This document shows, one piece after another, positions 9,037 to 20,906 of a DNA stretch of 64,000 bases; the stretch's first letter is position 1, and each line of letters starts with the position of its first letter. The notes under the pieces are model-generated. The model was not told the origin of the DNA and did not search any database. It worked only from the letters and a program-made list of their open reading frames with translations. Origin of the DNA: Austropuccinia psidii (taxonomy: Eukaryota > Basidiomycota > Pucciniomycetes > Pucciniales > Sphaerophragmiaceae); NCBI GenBank assembly GCA_023105745.1, contig JALGQZ010000011.1:35096594-35160593 (forward strand), given 5' to 3'. The position numbers and the translations under genes are program-made.

Positions 9037-10753
9037 AGGCAATATGACTATTGTTCATAAAGATGGGAATATTCATAAAAATGCAGATGGACTAAGCAGA
9101 TGGCCATTACCAAATGATATTCATAATCCTGCTTATGTGCCAGAAGAAGCTCCACCACATATCCCAATAGGAGAAATAAGTGTTACAGACGCAAACAGCA
9201 CCTTCTTTGAAGAAGTAAGAAACAGTTACACTCAGGATAGGAATTGTAGCATCTTATGCCAACTACTTAACAAAGACTGTAAAGACAACTCTCTAATACA
9301 TGCCTTGGATGAAGTATGGAAGAAATCTTATGATGAAGGAAGATTTCACCTGCTGGATGGTATAATTTACCACAGGACCAAGCACACATGTGTCATGACA
9401 GTTGTGGACAGGTCATTAATCAATCTTGTACTGAAAGAATGCCATGACAGCCCCTTTTCAGGACATCTGTCTGAAGACAGAACAAGAGAAAAAGTGAAAA
9501 CCTGTATATGGTGGCCAATGTGGCAGAACGATGTTGCAGAGTATTGCAAAACCTGTGACAGATGCCAAAAGGCAAATAAATCCACTGGCAAGAGACTTGG
9601 AAATATGATCAAAATACAAGAACCCAGCAGACCTTGGGAGATTGTCCATATAGATTGGCTAACTGGCCTACCACCAGGGGGTGACAGAAGTTATAACTCT
9701 TGCCTAGTGACTGTAGACAGATTCAGTAAAATTCCAATCTTTTTACCATGTCACAAAGATGATACAGCCATGGATACAGCTCTTCTAATATGGAATAGAG
9801 TAGTGTCATGGACTGGAATATTTACAAATATCATTAGTGACAGGGATCCCAAATTCACTTCAGCACTATGGACAAATATTCACCAATTATTTGGCACTAA
9901 GGTGTTTTTCTCTACAGCCTACCACCCACAAACTGATGGTCTGGCTGAAAGAATGATCCAGACCTTAGAGGACATGGTAAGAAGATTTTGTGCATATGGC
10001 CTTGAATTCAAAGATTGTGATGGATTTACCCATGATTGGTGTGCTCTGTTGCCAGCACTGGAATTAGAATATAAAATTTCAATCCATGCCAGTACCAATC
10101 AAACTCCTGCTATCCTAGAAAATGGATGGAACCCCAAATTACCTCAAGATTCCTTGAGGGAAGATTTGATTGAAATACATCCCACAGCTGCTAGCTTCAA
10201 GGGAATGCTAGAAAAAGCTAGAAAGCATGCAGTAAGGTTCATGGAAGACTCTTTTGCATATGCTAACAACAAATGGGATAAATCACATACAACTCCAGAT
10301 TCCAAAGTGGGGGATTTAGTTCTTGTATCCACCACTAACTTCAATAACATCAAAGGATGTAAAAAACTGAAAGACTCCTTTGCAGGACCTTTTGTTATTA
10401 AGGCCCTCCATGGAGAAAATGCGGTTTAAGTAGAGTTATCTGAAGAACTTAGCAATAAGCATCCCACATTTCCAGTAAGCTTGATAAAGCCATATAAATC
10501 TAGTGATTCTGAAAGATTTCCCTTGAGGAATAGAGTTCCCCAAGCTATACCTCCTATTGAGTCATCTGGTAGTAAGAAAATTACCAAAGTTCTCAAAGAA
10601 AGGAAGTTGAGAACCGACAAAGTAAGGGAATATCTTGTTAGGTACAGTGACCCAACTTGTGAAGATGAATGGTTGCCAGCAAAAGACATACCTGAAGCTA
10701 CTAAACTTCTCAGAACGTTCAGGCACACTAGAAATAACAATATTACACAGTAA
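9037..10753 (+). pseudogene. E1 RNase H tail, integrase and chromodomain
   Basis: The frame picks up at [22 protein letters not shown], the RNase H end. The integrase zinc domain (His-His-Cys-Cys around [20 protein letters not shown], about 9440-9570) and the catalytic core are intact: Asp at 9653-9655, Asp at 9839-9841, Glu at 9947-9949, giving D-61-D-35-E spacing. The C-terminal part has a chromodomain-like block REYLVRYSDPTCEDEWLPA (about 10627-10683) that in chromoviruses guides insertion to marked chromatin. One TAA (10427-10429, from a likely Gln codon) interrupts an otherwise open frame of about 570 codons. It is frameshifted relative to the upstream protease-RT frame by the RT deletion. 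Confidence 0.93.
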
Positions 10754-10764
10754 TATTCATTTTT

Positions 10765-10776
10765 AAGGGGAGGGAA
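10765..10776 (+). promoter_or_regulatory. E1 polypurine tract
   Basis: AAGGGGAGGGAA sits directly before the LTR start TGTGAGCC at 10777. This is the expected place and composition for the plus-strand primer of a Ty3 element. Confidence 0.88.
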
Positions 10777-11548
10777 TGTGAGCCTTAGAGGTATTTTCAT
10801 ATACCCAAAAGATCACAAATGATAAATTAAGATACAAATATAAATAAAAAAAATTATTTATATAATAAAATTAAAAATTGAAATATAAATGAAAATTTAT
10901 ATTTAAAAATCAAAATTTAATTATAATTTAAAAATAAAATTACAATAAAATTTAAAATTATGAAAATAAATTTTTACTTGAAAAAATTAAGTAAAAATGA
11001 ATTTTTAATAAAAATCATGAAATTAAAATGTTTTTGGTAAAAAGTTATATAAAATATATTATAACTTTTTATCCAATAAATAAACATAAAGAAATTACCA
11101 CACCATTGGATTCCTCATTAGAAATAAAGTGGGGTCACCTCTAGATGAAATTTCTGTAACTCAACCCTAATAAGCTTAAATTAAGTTTTTACTATTTTTG
11201 TACAAAAGTACAAAAATCCTCAAAACCTTAATTTAATTCACACCACATGTGGTGTTAATCATCAATTTTTGTGATAAAATTGAGGTGTTGTGTTTAGTTT
11301 AGAAGCTATGGGGAATTGAAGTATTTTCAATTGAAATGTCAAAATGTGTGCATGTATTACATAAGTGAACTTTAATTTACATATGAGGTATCAATTATCA
11401 TAGATGTGTAATTAAAAACTCAATTGAATTACATATGTAAATTTTAATTGTATTACATGATGAGGAATTGCAAAAAATACATAAATTGGAAAGATTAATT
11501 CTGGGGGGGAAAAGACACTCTAGCTCTAAGGGTGAGCTAGACCCCCAA
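10777..11548 (+). repeat. E1 3' LTR, first part
   Basis: It starts TGTGAGCCTTAGAGGTAT and has a similar first 40 bases to the other Ty3 LTRs here, but diverges after that. It includes a perfect 14-base palindrome CACCACATGTGGTG near 11241. At 11549 a solo LTR of the E2/E3 family interrupts it. The continuation should lie after 13541, but I cannot place its end. Confidence 0.75.
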
Positions 11549-12601
11549 TGTGAACCTTTGAGATATGACCACATACCCAAAAAGGTCACAAGAAATATTT
11601 TATATAATTATACATTAAAAATAAGTACCTTAAAAACTATAAAAATACCATAAATTGGTACAAAATTTGGTTTAACTTAAAAACCACTGAATAAACATGT
11701 GAAATAAATTACACCATTGGATTCCCCATGGTAAAATACACATATACCATTTTTATGGCATATCTGTAAAGTCAATATTTAATAAGTTATAAGTAATAAT
11801 ACCTTATAAAAACCACAAATCCTTATTTATTTAAAACACTAATGAAACAAAATGTAAAATAAATTGTACCATTGGGTTCTCCATACAAATCCACACATAA
11901 AACAATTAATAAGCTAAGCTTCAAAACCAATACTTAAGGAATTAACCTGAATATATGCACTTTTTTGGTCAATGCATATATTCAAGGATTTTAGCTAATA
12001 TCTCTTGAATTATACATGATAGAGTGATGAACCAAAAATGAAGTCATCACTTAATTACTGTAGGAACACAGATATGAAGCTTATTCTACAAGTTATAAAC
12101 AAGATTAAAATCTGTAAGGAATTATTGATTAAAATCAACAGAGCTGTTGACCACTTTGTTTTGAAAGTGGTCCAAACTTCAAAATAAGTAGAAAGTTGGA
12201 TTCTACTAGTTTATTCGTGAAGAATGGTATATTTTTTATTATAATATTCAAGGTATAACCCCTTGAAATCATAGTTTGAAGTTTAAAATATTAAATTTCT
12301 ACAGAAAAGATAAGTTACAAGAAAAATCATCAAAAATAGAGTTTTGATGATGTAATGAAATGCTCTCGGAAGCATAATAAGGTTCTTTCAAGCTATCAGA
12401 ATTCACTCTCTGAATTGCTGTAGCATGTAAATCTTAAAAGTTATTAAGGGTCAAAGTTTGAGCTTAATATGATCATTTATGATCATACACTGTAGCCTTA
12501 AATTAAGTTTAACAGTCATATAAGTGTTAAAATTGGTGAACACTATTAGTTTATGATTAAAACTAATACAATTCACGAAATTTGGGGTTTTGCCAAGCCT
12601 T

Positions 12602-12609
12602 TGACGTCA
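12602..12609 (+). promoter_or_regulatory. Perfect CRE palindrome in the solo LTR
   Basis: TGACGTCA, the ATF/CREB-type bZIP site, lies about 170 bp upstream of the TATA box. The E2 5' and E3 5' LTRs have TGATGTCA in the same place, a C-to-T change at the CpG. Confidence 0.6.
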
Positions 12610-12615
12610 TCAAAC

Positions 12616-12639
12616 TTAGAGTTATAGTGATAACTCTAA
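12616..12639 (+). promoter_or_regulatory. U3 inverted repeat shared by LTRs
   Basis: TTAGAGTTAT, a 4-base spacer AGTG, then ATAACTCTAA: a perfect 10-base stem. It recurs at about 22725 (E2 5'), 31180 (E2 3'), 43779 (E3 5') and 52959 (E3 3') with zero to two changes, always upstream of the TATA box. It is a candidate binding site. Confidence 0.65.
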
Positions 12640-12778
12640 ATAATGGCGTAATAGTGATGTAATGAGGTTTGATCATGATGTAATCATCACCAAACCTCAA
12701 AATATTGGTCAATTCTAGTGGATATGATCAGTAAACGTTTACTAGAAGCCTGTTGGACTCTAGGAGGGAGGTATCTAC

Positions 12779-12787
12779 TATAAATAG
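12779..12787 (+). promoter_or_regulatory. LTR TATA box (solo LTR)
   Basis: TATAAATAG followed by AGCTC. The same box is at 22893-22901 and 31342-31350 (E2), and at 43924-43932 (E3 5'). In the E3 3' LTR it is TATGAATAG (53117-53125). It marks the U3 to R boundary region; a CCCCTCAGACGCATCAAAA segment follows about 25 bases later in most copies. Confidence 0.75.
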
Positions 12788-13231
12788 AGCTCCTTCTGCT
12801 TTGTTTTCCCCTCAGACGCATCAAAAACATTAAATAAATACAAACAAAAAGGTAATATCTTTATTCTTTATATATAAAACTTTTATATTATTAAAGACCA
12901 AAGTTCATCTTTATTATAATCATCAATTTTGACATGATTAAGTCATTTGTTTAAATGTTTTTGTTAAAAATCTCTCTAAAACTCATTTCCACGTAAAAAA
13001 TCAAGAATATTTGTAATTTCTCTATTTTTTATTGTAAATAAAATTTGTATAAGCTGTATTTATATTATTTGGCGTAAAATATCTCAAAATTATTATATTA
13101 AGTGTTAAAAGTGGGTTATTTTCTCTTGTATTAATAATTTTCTCTATATTATTCTTTTAATAATTCTTTAATTAATATAAATAGTATTTATATTAATTTA
13201 TAACTTTAATACTAGTAATATTATTGTTATT

Positions 13232-13259
13232 AATTGTTTTTTATTAATAAAAAACAATT
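13232..13259. repeat. Perfect 28-bp palindrome in the solo LTR
   Basis: AATTGTTTTTTATT followed immediately by its exact reverse complement. Identical copies lie at 23339-23366 and 44366-44393; altered ones at 31793-31820 and 57978-58005. An AATAAAG follows about 20-30 bases downstream in each, so it sits near the presumed polyadenylation region. Confidence 0.9.
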
Positions 13260-13541
13260 TTTTACGCCTTTATTATTTGTTTGTAACAATAATAAAGTGC
13301 TTTTAAATATATTAATTATTTCATATTAATATATTTATTTTATTATATTATATTTTAAAATATAAATTATATTATTATATTTTTATTAATAATAGAATTA
13401 TTTTTACACCATAACTAAAAGAATTCTTTATTATTATAATTATTTTATCTTATTTATTTCATTCATAAGGACATTCATAGTACAATAAGTTAAATATTAG
13501 TAATTTTTACTTATTGTTTCATAGTAAAGCCTTACACCCAA

Positions 13542-13894
13542 AATCCTTCCTGACTGGTGTGGGATGTCAAAATCCATGCAAACGTTCATTAATTTTGGCC
13601 TGGATTTGAGTCACAGGGTCTTTGACTCAATTGATGATGAGGTTTTGATACCAACCAGGGTAGTTTTAACTGCTTCCAAGAGGGTAAGACTACCCTTAAG
13701 CTAAAACAATGTTAGTAAAAAAAGTTTTAACTTGTTTCTACGCCTCATACACACATTATGACGTGTTTTGAAGGCTCTAGACCAGGTATTGCTATAGTAA
13801 TGGCTGATTTAAGGGTCTAAAATGGCTAAAAATAGCAAAAAATGGCTGAAACCAGCCCTTTTTTGGTCTAAACCAGGCTTCAATGATGCCATAA
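13542..13894. other. Unassigned stretch, probably the rest of the E1 LTR
   Basis: No gene is visible. By the target duplication at 13537-13541, sequence immediately after should be the interrupted E1 LTR. Short words such as AATGGCT recur near 13800-13850. I cannot define the boundary with the minus-strand E5 debris. Confidence 0.4.
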
Positions 13895-15135
13895 TTAAAT
13901 TTTCTGTTTTTCACGACTAACAAGATTAAATTTCACTTTTGGAGTAAGAAAATTGATGGCTATAAAAGAATGTCTTCTTTGCCCCACTTTTCTCTTTATG
14001 TTAGAATCTTTTCCCTTTATAATTAGTTTAAACACTGTTAAACCAATCAATAAAAGATTCCAACCACCCTTTTTTAAACATTTTGAAACTTTTAACAACG
14101 TGAAAAAATTATTATAATCATTTTTTGTAACTCTTATAATCATTTTTACCCCTGAACCACCCCAAAAGTTAATTAAAGCATCTTTCATTACTGTTAACTT
14201 TGTCACTTTGTTTCCAAATTCACTCTGGTCACTTTTGGGCATGTTTTCTCTTTAAATATATCTTTAAAGACTTTCTTCTTTAATTAATTTCTTGCAGTTT
14301 TTTGCTCAATTAATTCCAATTGAAATTGCTCTCGAAGAAATTTCTTTTGTAGCCTTAAATATCTCTTGTAGAGTATTTTTGGATAAATCTTTATTGTTGG
14401 TAAAACAATGAATTTTTATTATATTATTGTTTTTTACTTCAAAGGTTGAAAAAAATAAAATTGGCTTTTTTTCTCTTTAAAAATACTATTTCATACTATT
14501 CTTGAATAATTTTACCTTATACAAATTTTGAGGACAGGAAAAGTACTTGATATTTTATCAAAGTTTCATATCCACACCTTACACCCAGAAAGCTCTTGAT
14601 GTGTAAGTAGGAGTTCATGGCCCCCTTCCAAAGGCTTGAGCAAATTTCCCACTCCTCTTTTTTGGCTACTCTGACCCAATTTCTGTATTGGAATTGATAA
14701 ATTTCTATTGCTGCCACTTGAAAGTTGTTCAGCCCTTAAAATATTATCATGAATCAGTCCAGATTCAGAATTCATGTCAAAGCTTGTGGGTAAAGACCTT
14801 GAGGAATGGGGGGAAGTTCTGGCATCCTCCATATGTGTCTTTCTTGAGGAAGATTTGACACTTCTGGATTTGGTCTTGCCTCTTTCTTGTCCACATCCAT
14901 CTGGGTGGACTGAATAGTTGCTTCCATTTCTGGTATGCACCTCTTTAACGTCATTTCAAGATAAAATAAGAATTTAAAACAGAAAACACACACCTTTTGG
15001 TGGTTGTTTGGATTGTCTTGTCTTAAACAAAGCTTCTATTTTAGCTATTTGCACTTCAATACTGTCTTCAGATTCTGGACTGGTAATGTATCTTTTACTG
15101 AGTCTGTTCCCTGCTGCACAGTATTTGATTAAAGA
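13895..15135 (-). pseudogene. Minus-strand Ty3 gag fragment (E5)
   Basis: Read on the minus strand, a first exon begins near 15135 after a TTTTTCTAG acceptor. It runs to a GTGTGTG donor near 14993 and continues after a TTAAAG acceptor near 14943. The protein pieces parallel E3 gag: SSGSNRNLSIPIQ matches the E3 segment near 45560-45600, and the frame at 14717-14517 (IEIYQFQYRNWVRVAKKEEW) matches the E3 segment from about 45570. As in E3, the two pieces are one frame apart. The region 14242-13895 is a Lys-rich frame that may be the following coiled coil. No pol is present, so the element is truncated at its 3' side. Confidence 0.6.
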
Positions 15136-15508
15136 CACTAGAAAAAGAATTTATAAGAGAAAATTTATAATTTTTTTTCATACTTTTAAGATATTTTTAA
15201 GAATTTTTGTGAAATTTTGATTTTTTTAATAAAAAAATTATCCTTTTTAAAGGAAAAAAAATAAAATTTAAGATTTTGAATCAAAATTAATTCAGAGTAA
15301 CTCAAAGAATAATTGTGTAATTTTTTGGATGTGAAAAAGCCACATGTAAAAACAGTACAAAATTGAACCAAATTCCTCAATGAAAAAGGCTTTAAGACAA
15401 TTTCAAGAATATAAATAATATCAACTTTAAATTGAAAGAAAAAAATTATTAAATTAACATATTCTAGAACTTAAAAATATATTAATTAAGGGTACAAGGT
15501 TCAAAAAA

Positions 15509-15526
15509 CACGGCCAGGCCCCCAAA
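15509..15526 (-). promoter_or_regulatory. E5 primer-binding-like site
   Basis: On the minus strand it reads TTTGGGGGCCTGGCCGTG directly after the LTR end ..ATCTTACA. The same 18-mer, with up to three changes, follows the 5' LTRs of E2, E3 and E4. Confidence 0.7.
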
Positions 15527-17420
15527 TGTAAGATGTGTTTATGAAAATGTTGATAATATTATTATTAATCAACGGTACTATGACTGTTCTTATGAAATAT
15601 AATACTAAAAATTATTATAACCAAAATTAAATAATTAAATAATTATTTCTTTTACATGTCATACACTACTAGTTATTATAACAGTAAGCAGTAATTGTCT
15701 AAAAGAATCAATTACAAGAAGAATTTAATGATAAAAACTTCTTTTATTAATATAATATAATTATCTTTTACAAGAATAATTATAAAGATAATTCTTGAAG
15801 AAAACTATTACTAAAGAAAAACTTTAAGAATTGAGATAAATTACTCACTATTAATCAAATGAACCTTTTTAGAAGATAATAGTAGAGAAATTTGACGTGG
15901 AATTGTGGATTTAATGGAACAAGATTGATTGATAACAGTATTACAGCAAAATATAGTTGATTTCTATGATTTAAGGTCTTTCTGGTTGATTTCTGAAAGA
16001 ATAAAATACTTAATAAATAGCTTTAACTAATACTTGTTTGGTAATAAAGGTATAATATAATAATGTGATGATATGGAAAAAACAGCAAGAGGAGGCCTCT
16101 TTTAAGTCTAAGACAGCTCACAGAGGCATTTCTTTGAGCAAAATGAAGAGCCAATGAGTGAGAAAACAATAAACCTTTTTGGATTTTTGATTGCATCATC
16201 TATTGTCATGTAAGATTAACATAATTACTTAATTGAGGCTTTTACATGACTACCAACACATTTATAGTTAAGAATAAAAGGATTAACAACTGTAAATCTT
16301 CTTTTATTCCAAAATAATCATTTATTTCTCAAAGTTATAAATGTTATTGGAAATTTCATTGCAGAATGTATTTACTGTAAATTTTTAAAGATTCTGTGTT
16401 TCACGTGGAATCATCAAAAATGGAGTGGAAGTAAAACGTTCAATTTTACATATAAAAGTATGATTATTTTTGGTTTTTCTATGAATTATACAGTTTTTCA
16501 ATTGGTCCTGCAAGCTTCAGAAAGATTAATCAAGACTTGTATTTTTAATTAATTTTTGAAGTTTTTACCTCATTTCTATGTAGAATTGCAAATAGCAGTA
16601 TATGGTTGGTTTCTATGAGGTAAATCAATGGATACTAGTCCAAAAAGGGTCTTAATTACTCTTTTGGGGTTTATCCATGGCAAGTAATTAAGAATTGACA
16701 TGGTTACAGGAGTCTAAGTTGTTCTTTACCTCCTTGGCATGTCAAAATAGCAGGTTATTTGCTATTTTCTTATGTTTTACTGAAGTTGTAACATGGTAAC
16801 CAAGTTCCCAAAAGGTTTTAGTTTACTAATTGAGCCAAGATCAGCCATGGATCCAAGCTTTGGAGCTGTTCACACCTCAGAGGCCTCAGAAGTGGGGTAC
16901 CCTGGCTCCCTTTGATGTCTTTTGCCCCTTGCCTATTTTTATGTCAAAATAGAATTTGAAGCTCTGAAGCTCAAAGTGAGATATCCACTATGGGTGTACC
17001 AATAGTGCATGTAATAATACCATAATATTAAGTGCCCAAAACATGAATAACACTATTCTTGGTGTATATGTAACATTGGATTTCTCACATTCCCATTATT
17101 TTGGTGTGAAATAGAGAAAAACAAAAATTTTCAGGGATCTTTTATGTGGTATTGAAGTATTTTCCATATTACCACCTCAAAGAGCTGATTTGAGCTTATT
17201 CACTCTATGGAGCTACCCTAGGTGAATTTTTGTGTAGAATCCAAATCTGGCCTTAAATCCATGGATTTACCTACTCAATAAAATGTTAGACATCTTTTCT
17301 GAAATCAAAAATGATGGATTTTGAATATATGCATGACTTATGGGTTATGCATAGTTCAGAATTTATTTTTAAGATAATTGTGGCCTATTTGGGTATGTAA
17401 AGTATACCTCAAGGCTCACA
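15527..17420 (-). repeat. E5 5' LTR
   Basis: 1894 bp on the minus strand, from TGTGAGCCTTGAGGTATAC (at 17420) to ..CTTACA (at 15527), immediately followed by the primer-binding-like site and gag leader. Beyond the conserved terminal 40 bases it differs from the E2/E3 LTR family. Confidence 0.75.
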
Positions 17421-19136
17421 ATAAAGCTTATTGAAGTAATGTTGAGCTATTTCAATAAATGATTCTCTTTTTAAAGTGTAATTAGTTTAAAATCTTGAAG
17501 ATGAAATATGGAATCCTGAAAGAAAACCTCAATAATAATACCAAAAAAAAGGGGTTGAAATAATTTGAAAGGGGTTTTGACAGACTATTTGTGGTATTAA
17601 AGGGGAAAGAGCAGATGAAATATTAGTGACACAGATACTCTAGCTAAAGAACTGTTGGAAATAGAAACACTATACTAATTAAGCTCTCCATAATGTATTT
17701 AAAGTATTAAAAGCACTAAAGAATGATTCTAAAGTGAATATGGAAGATTTTCTCAATAATATATTAATCTTAATGATTGATAGTTTGCATATTTCAGAAA
17801 AACAGTGTCTGTAGAGCCATTTAAATTCCACAGAAGCTCACACAGGACTTTGAAGGAGTCAGCTGAGAGAAAAATAGGTAATAAATTGATTAATTTACTT
17901 AGATCTATTATTATATCACTTCCTGTGATGTCAAATCAAATTAATTACTTAACTATGTGATCTTGAATGGATACGAGCCCATTTATGTATAACAAAGGAT
18001 ATTATTATAAACTCAAACCCCCTTTTGTTCGAAGATGAATATTAGTTCATAAAAGGTATCAATTTCATAAGAAATTCAATCAAAGTTTATATTTTATATG
18101 TATTTTTGAATATTCAGTATTTCAAATTGAATTATGAAAAATGGACTCTAAGTGAACCTTTCAATTGAGCTTATGAAGTCATAAGTATTTATGTATCTAA
18201 CTGGGTATCACCACTTTCTCAATTGGTTTGTTAAGTTTTAAGTTTCTTAATTAAGAGCTTTATTTTGAATCAATTTTTCAATTTCTACCTCATTTTCTAT
18301 GCGGTGTATTCTGATAGCAAGATAACAGATTTTCATCATGGGGTGATTCCATGGAGACTAGCTCAAAGAGATTTTAATTTATTTTTTTAGTTTATCCCTC
18401 ATGAATAATCAAGAAATTTGATTTTTTCAGGATTTAGAAGTGCTAATTAATCCTTGGAATATTAAAATAGCAGCTTACTTTCCATTTTCTGAAGATAAAA
18501 TTGCACTTAGCCTTAGTGATAAGGTTCCAAAAAGGTTTTTATCAACCAACTGGGTTTTTATCAAAAATGTATACCAGCTCTGGGGATGGCTATACCTAAA
18601 AGACATCAAAAATTGGTGTCTCTTGGCCCTTTTTAATTTACTTTTTCCCATTAGCTATTTTTATGTGAAGAATAAAAATTTCTTCTTCAAGGATGATATT
18701 AAGTATGGGTGTGGAAAAGCTTTATGTAATAATACAGTAGTTTAAGCTTAAAAAACATGCATAAAACTAATTTTTGTGCATATATAACATGTATTTCTTG
18801 CAGAATCCCATCATTATTGAATGAAAATGGATACAGAAAGAATTTTCACAATTATTTCATGTGGTATTGATAAGGAGTTTTTGAAGTTTTCTCCATTTAG
18901 ACACCTCAAAAGGTTTCCCTTTTTTACCCATTATGGATCAACCATAAGCAAGCTTTTATGTAGAATACAAATCTGGTTCAAGTCCATCTATTTCATTCCT
19001 TAAAAGCTATTAATATTTCTCTTTGTGAAATATTATAAGCTTTGGGTATACACATGACTTGTGAGTTTTTAGCTTGGAAAATTAATGCGAGTTATTTGTG
19101 GCCTATTTAGGTATGTAAGATATACCTCAAGGCTCA
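17421..19136 (-). repeat. Second, degraded LTR related to the E5 LTR
   Basis: From about 17800 to 19136 the sequence follows the E5 LTR in order. Examples are the poly-pyrimidine CTACCTCATTTTCTATG block near 18285, matching about 16569, and TACCTCAAGGCTCA at the end, matching 17407-17419. The left boundary is unclear and 17421-17800 is unassigned. The 101-residue plus-strand frame at 18440-18745 falls inside it and is not a gene. Confidence 0.55.
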
Positions 19137-19244
19137 AACTAGAGATATTATATTCAGTATTACTATTAATGAAATATCATAAATGGAAATATTTAAATTC
19201 TACAGTTAAACATTACTCAATAATGAATTAATTAAGCTATACTG

Positions 19245-19530
19245 GAGCCCAAACTTCCAATATTTGTAGAATAAACATGGTGTTAAATTTCAGAAAGAAA
19301 TCCTTGAAGAATATTTCCACTTGCAATTCCATCTTTCATCAAATTGCAGATAGCTTCTCTAACTCAATCTAATTATTAATGTAAGCTCAATAAATGTTTT
19401 TTGTAATACTTTCAAGGATATTCTCTTGTAATTGCTGGGCATCTATACCTCAACAACTTATGTTTTATTGTTTTATTTATATATTTGTGACAATAGCTTT
19501 TCCTTCTAGTTAAATTTCCTATGCTTCACA
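19245..19530 (+). repeat. Copia 5' LTR-like block
   Basis: It aligns with 59837-60110: both contain CATGGTGTTA, ATCCTTGAA, CATCTTTCATC, ATAGCTTCTCTA, ATATTCTCTT and ACCTCAACA in the same order, ending near CTTCTAGTTA. The ends are approximate. Confidence 0.65.
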
Positions 19531-20906
19531 TGTTAGTCCTTCATGTTTTAGTTTTCTCTTCTCAAGAAATTTCATCTATATGTGAGAGGAATATTTCTTC
19601 TATTAAACTTCCTTAAAATTTGCAGGTTATGGCCCCAATGCTTGTTTTGAATAAATAGACTTATTCTTTCTCTTTCAAATAGATAATTATACAATGAAAA
19701 GAACAATATTCTTTAAAATTCTTAAAAAGACAAGAAGACCATTCTGATATTTTAAAACAGGACTATTCCAAAATTTAGCTCACCAAAATACTTCACAAAC
19801 ACTTTAGTAAGCTTTAGATATTGAATTTCTCACAAAGGAAAGCTATCTGAAGTGGCAAGAGCGTATATATTTTGAATTCAGAGTGTGAAGAATTTACTGC
19901 TTCCTTGATAGTAGTTGGATAAAACACTTCCCAGGGAATACGAAAGAGAGAGAAAGAGCTAAAAGATTTCTAGAAGGATTGAAAGAAATATTCTAATGGC
20001 CAGTATCTAATATGAATGAGAAAAATATGATAAGCTATATGTTCAAAATCATGTTTACTGAAATACAGCTAATCTGTGGGAAAAGGTCAAATAAAAATAT
20101 ACCTCCACTTCAGAAGAAGATTGCTCTAATATCATCATTAAATTCTTTAATTGAATAATGGGAAAAAATCTGATTTATCTAAATTAAATTAATGCAACTA
20201 TCTTGTAATTAAACTTTAAATGGTAGGAGATCTGCTATTTAGAAAAGATATCATGCTCCAGATTTCATCTTTTTATACCATAAAGTTACTTACCTAGCTT
20301 CAGTTTGTGGAAAAAAATGTTTATCAAGCCACAAGGATGTCTGGAAATATGCCAACAGGCAAGGAGATATTCTCTCAAATTTAAATTTATATGACACAAA
20401 AAATGAAAACACACTGAAAGAAGAGGCACTAGAGCTAAGGGCAAAAGTAAAGAAAATTAAATTAATTTGAGGAAAAAATAACCCAAAGGCACCACATAAA
20501 GTGTTGGAATTTTTCAGTTGTATCCAGAAAAAAAGGAAGCATTTAAAAAATGAAGAAAGGAAGAGGGGGAGAAATAAAGGGAAAACTATGCTTATCCATA
20601 TACTCAGCTTCTACAGGAGACAACTCTGATATTCTCAACAATGTAGCCACATTTTCTCTTGATGAAAATCCTGAAAAAGTGATATTTAATTACAGCTGAA
20701 AGATGGAAAAAAGAATTTCAAAACATGCTCTTGGTACCTCTGTGGTCTGATGTGATGCTATTTTTCAAATTTATCTCAGAAATTCTTTGGTCCTACCCTC
20801 CATAATATTATCTCCTTTCCTCAAAAAGAGCTTCTTCTTCGAAAGAGAAGCTGATAAGGAAAAGGTATACAGATAAAATAGTTAGCTACTATTTAATGGA
20901 GCTGTT
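19531..20906 (+). pseudogene. Copia leader and gag debris
   Basis: A gag start resembling the family is suggested by ATGGCCCCAATGCTT near 19630. No long frame survives: stops occur every few tens of codons. Assignment rests mainly on position between the LTR-like block and the integrase remnant. Confidence 0.4.

Larger units (their letters stand above)
1..11548 (+). mobile_element. Ty3 chromovirus-type retrotransposon E1, 5'-truncated by the window edge
   Basis: Gag-pol remains run from base 1 to 1700 and resume at 7749 after a Harbinger insertion. The codons on the two sides of that insertion (a run of Asn/Ser then Lys-Tyr-Lys, directly before the CCHC knuckle) join as one gag. The pol order is protease, N-terminal RT, a deletion junction near 9037, RNase H tail, integrase and chromodomain. 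It ends at a polypurine tract (10765-10776) and an LTR starting TGTGAGCC at 10777. The 5' LTR lies outside the window. Of the four Ty3 copies it has the best-preserved integrase. Confidence 0.88.
11549..13536 (+). repeat. Solo LTR of the E2/E3 Ty3 family
   Basis: 1988 bp, from TGTGAACCTTTGAGATATG to ..GCCTTACA, matching the E2 and E3 LTRs along their length (1919-1968 bp). It is flanked by a perfect 5-bp target duplication CCCAA (11544-11548 and 13537-13541). There is no internal region, so it arose by recombination between the two LTRs of a former full element. It keeps the TATA box, CRE site, U3 inverted repeat and downstream 28-bp palindrome listed separately. Confidence 0.93.

Noticed and set aside
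18440..18745. 101-codon plus-strand frame as an orphan gene
   Set aside because: It falls inside a degraded LTR copy and has no start context, motif or neighbouring gene.
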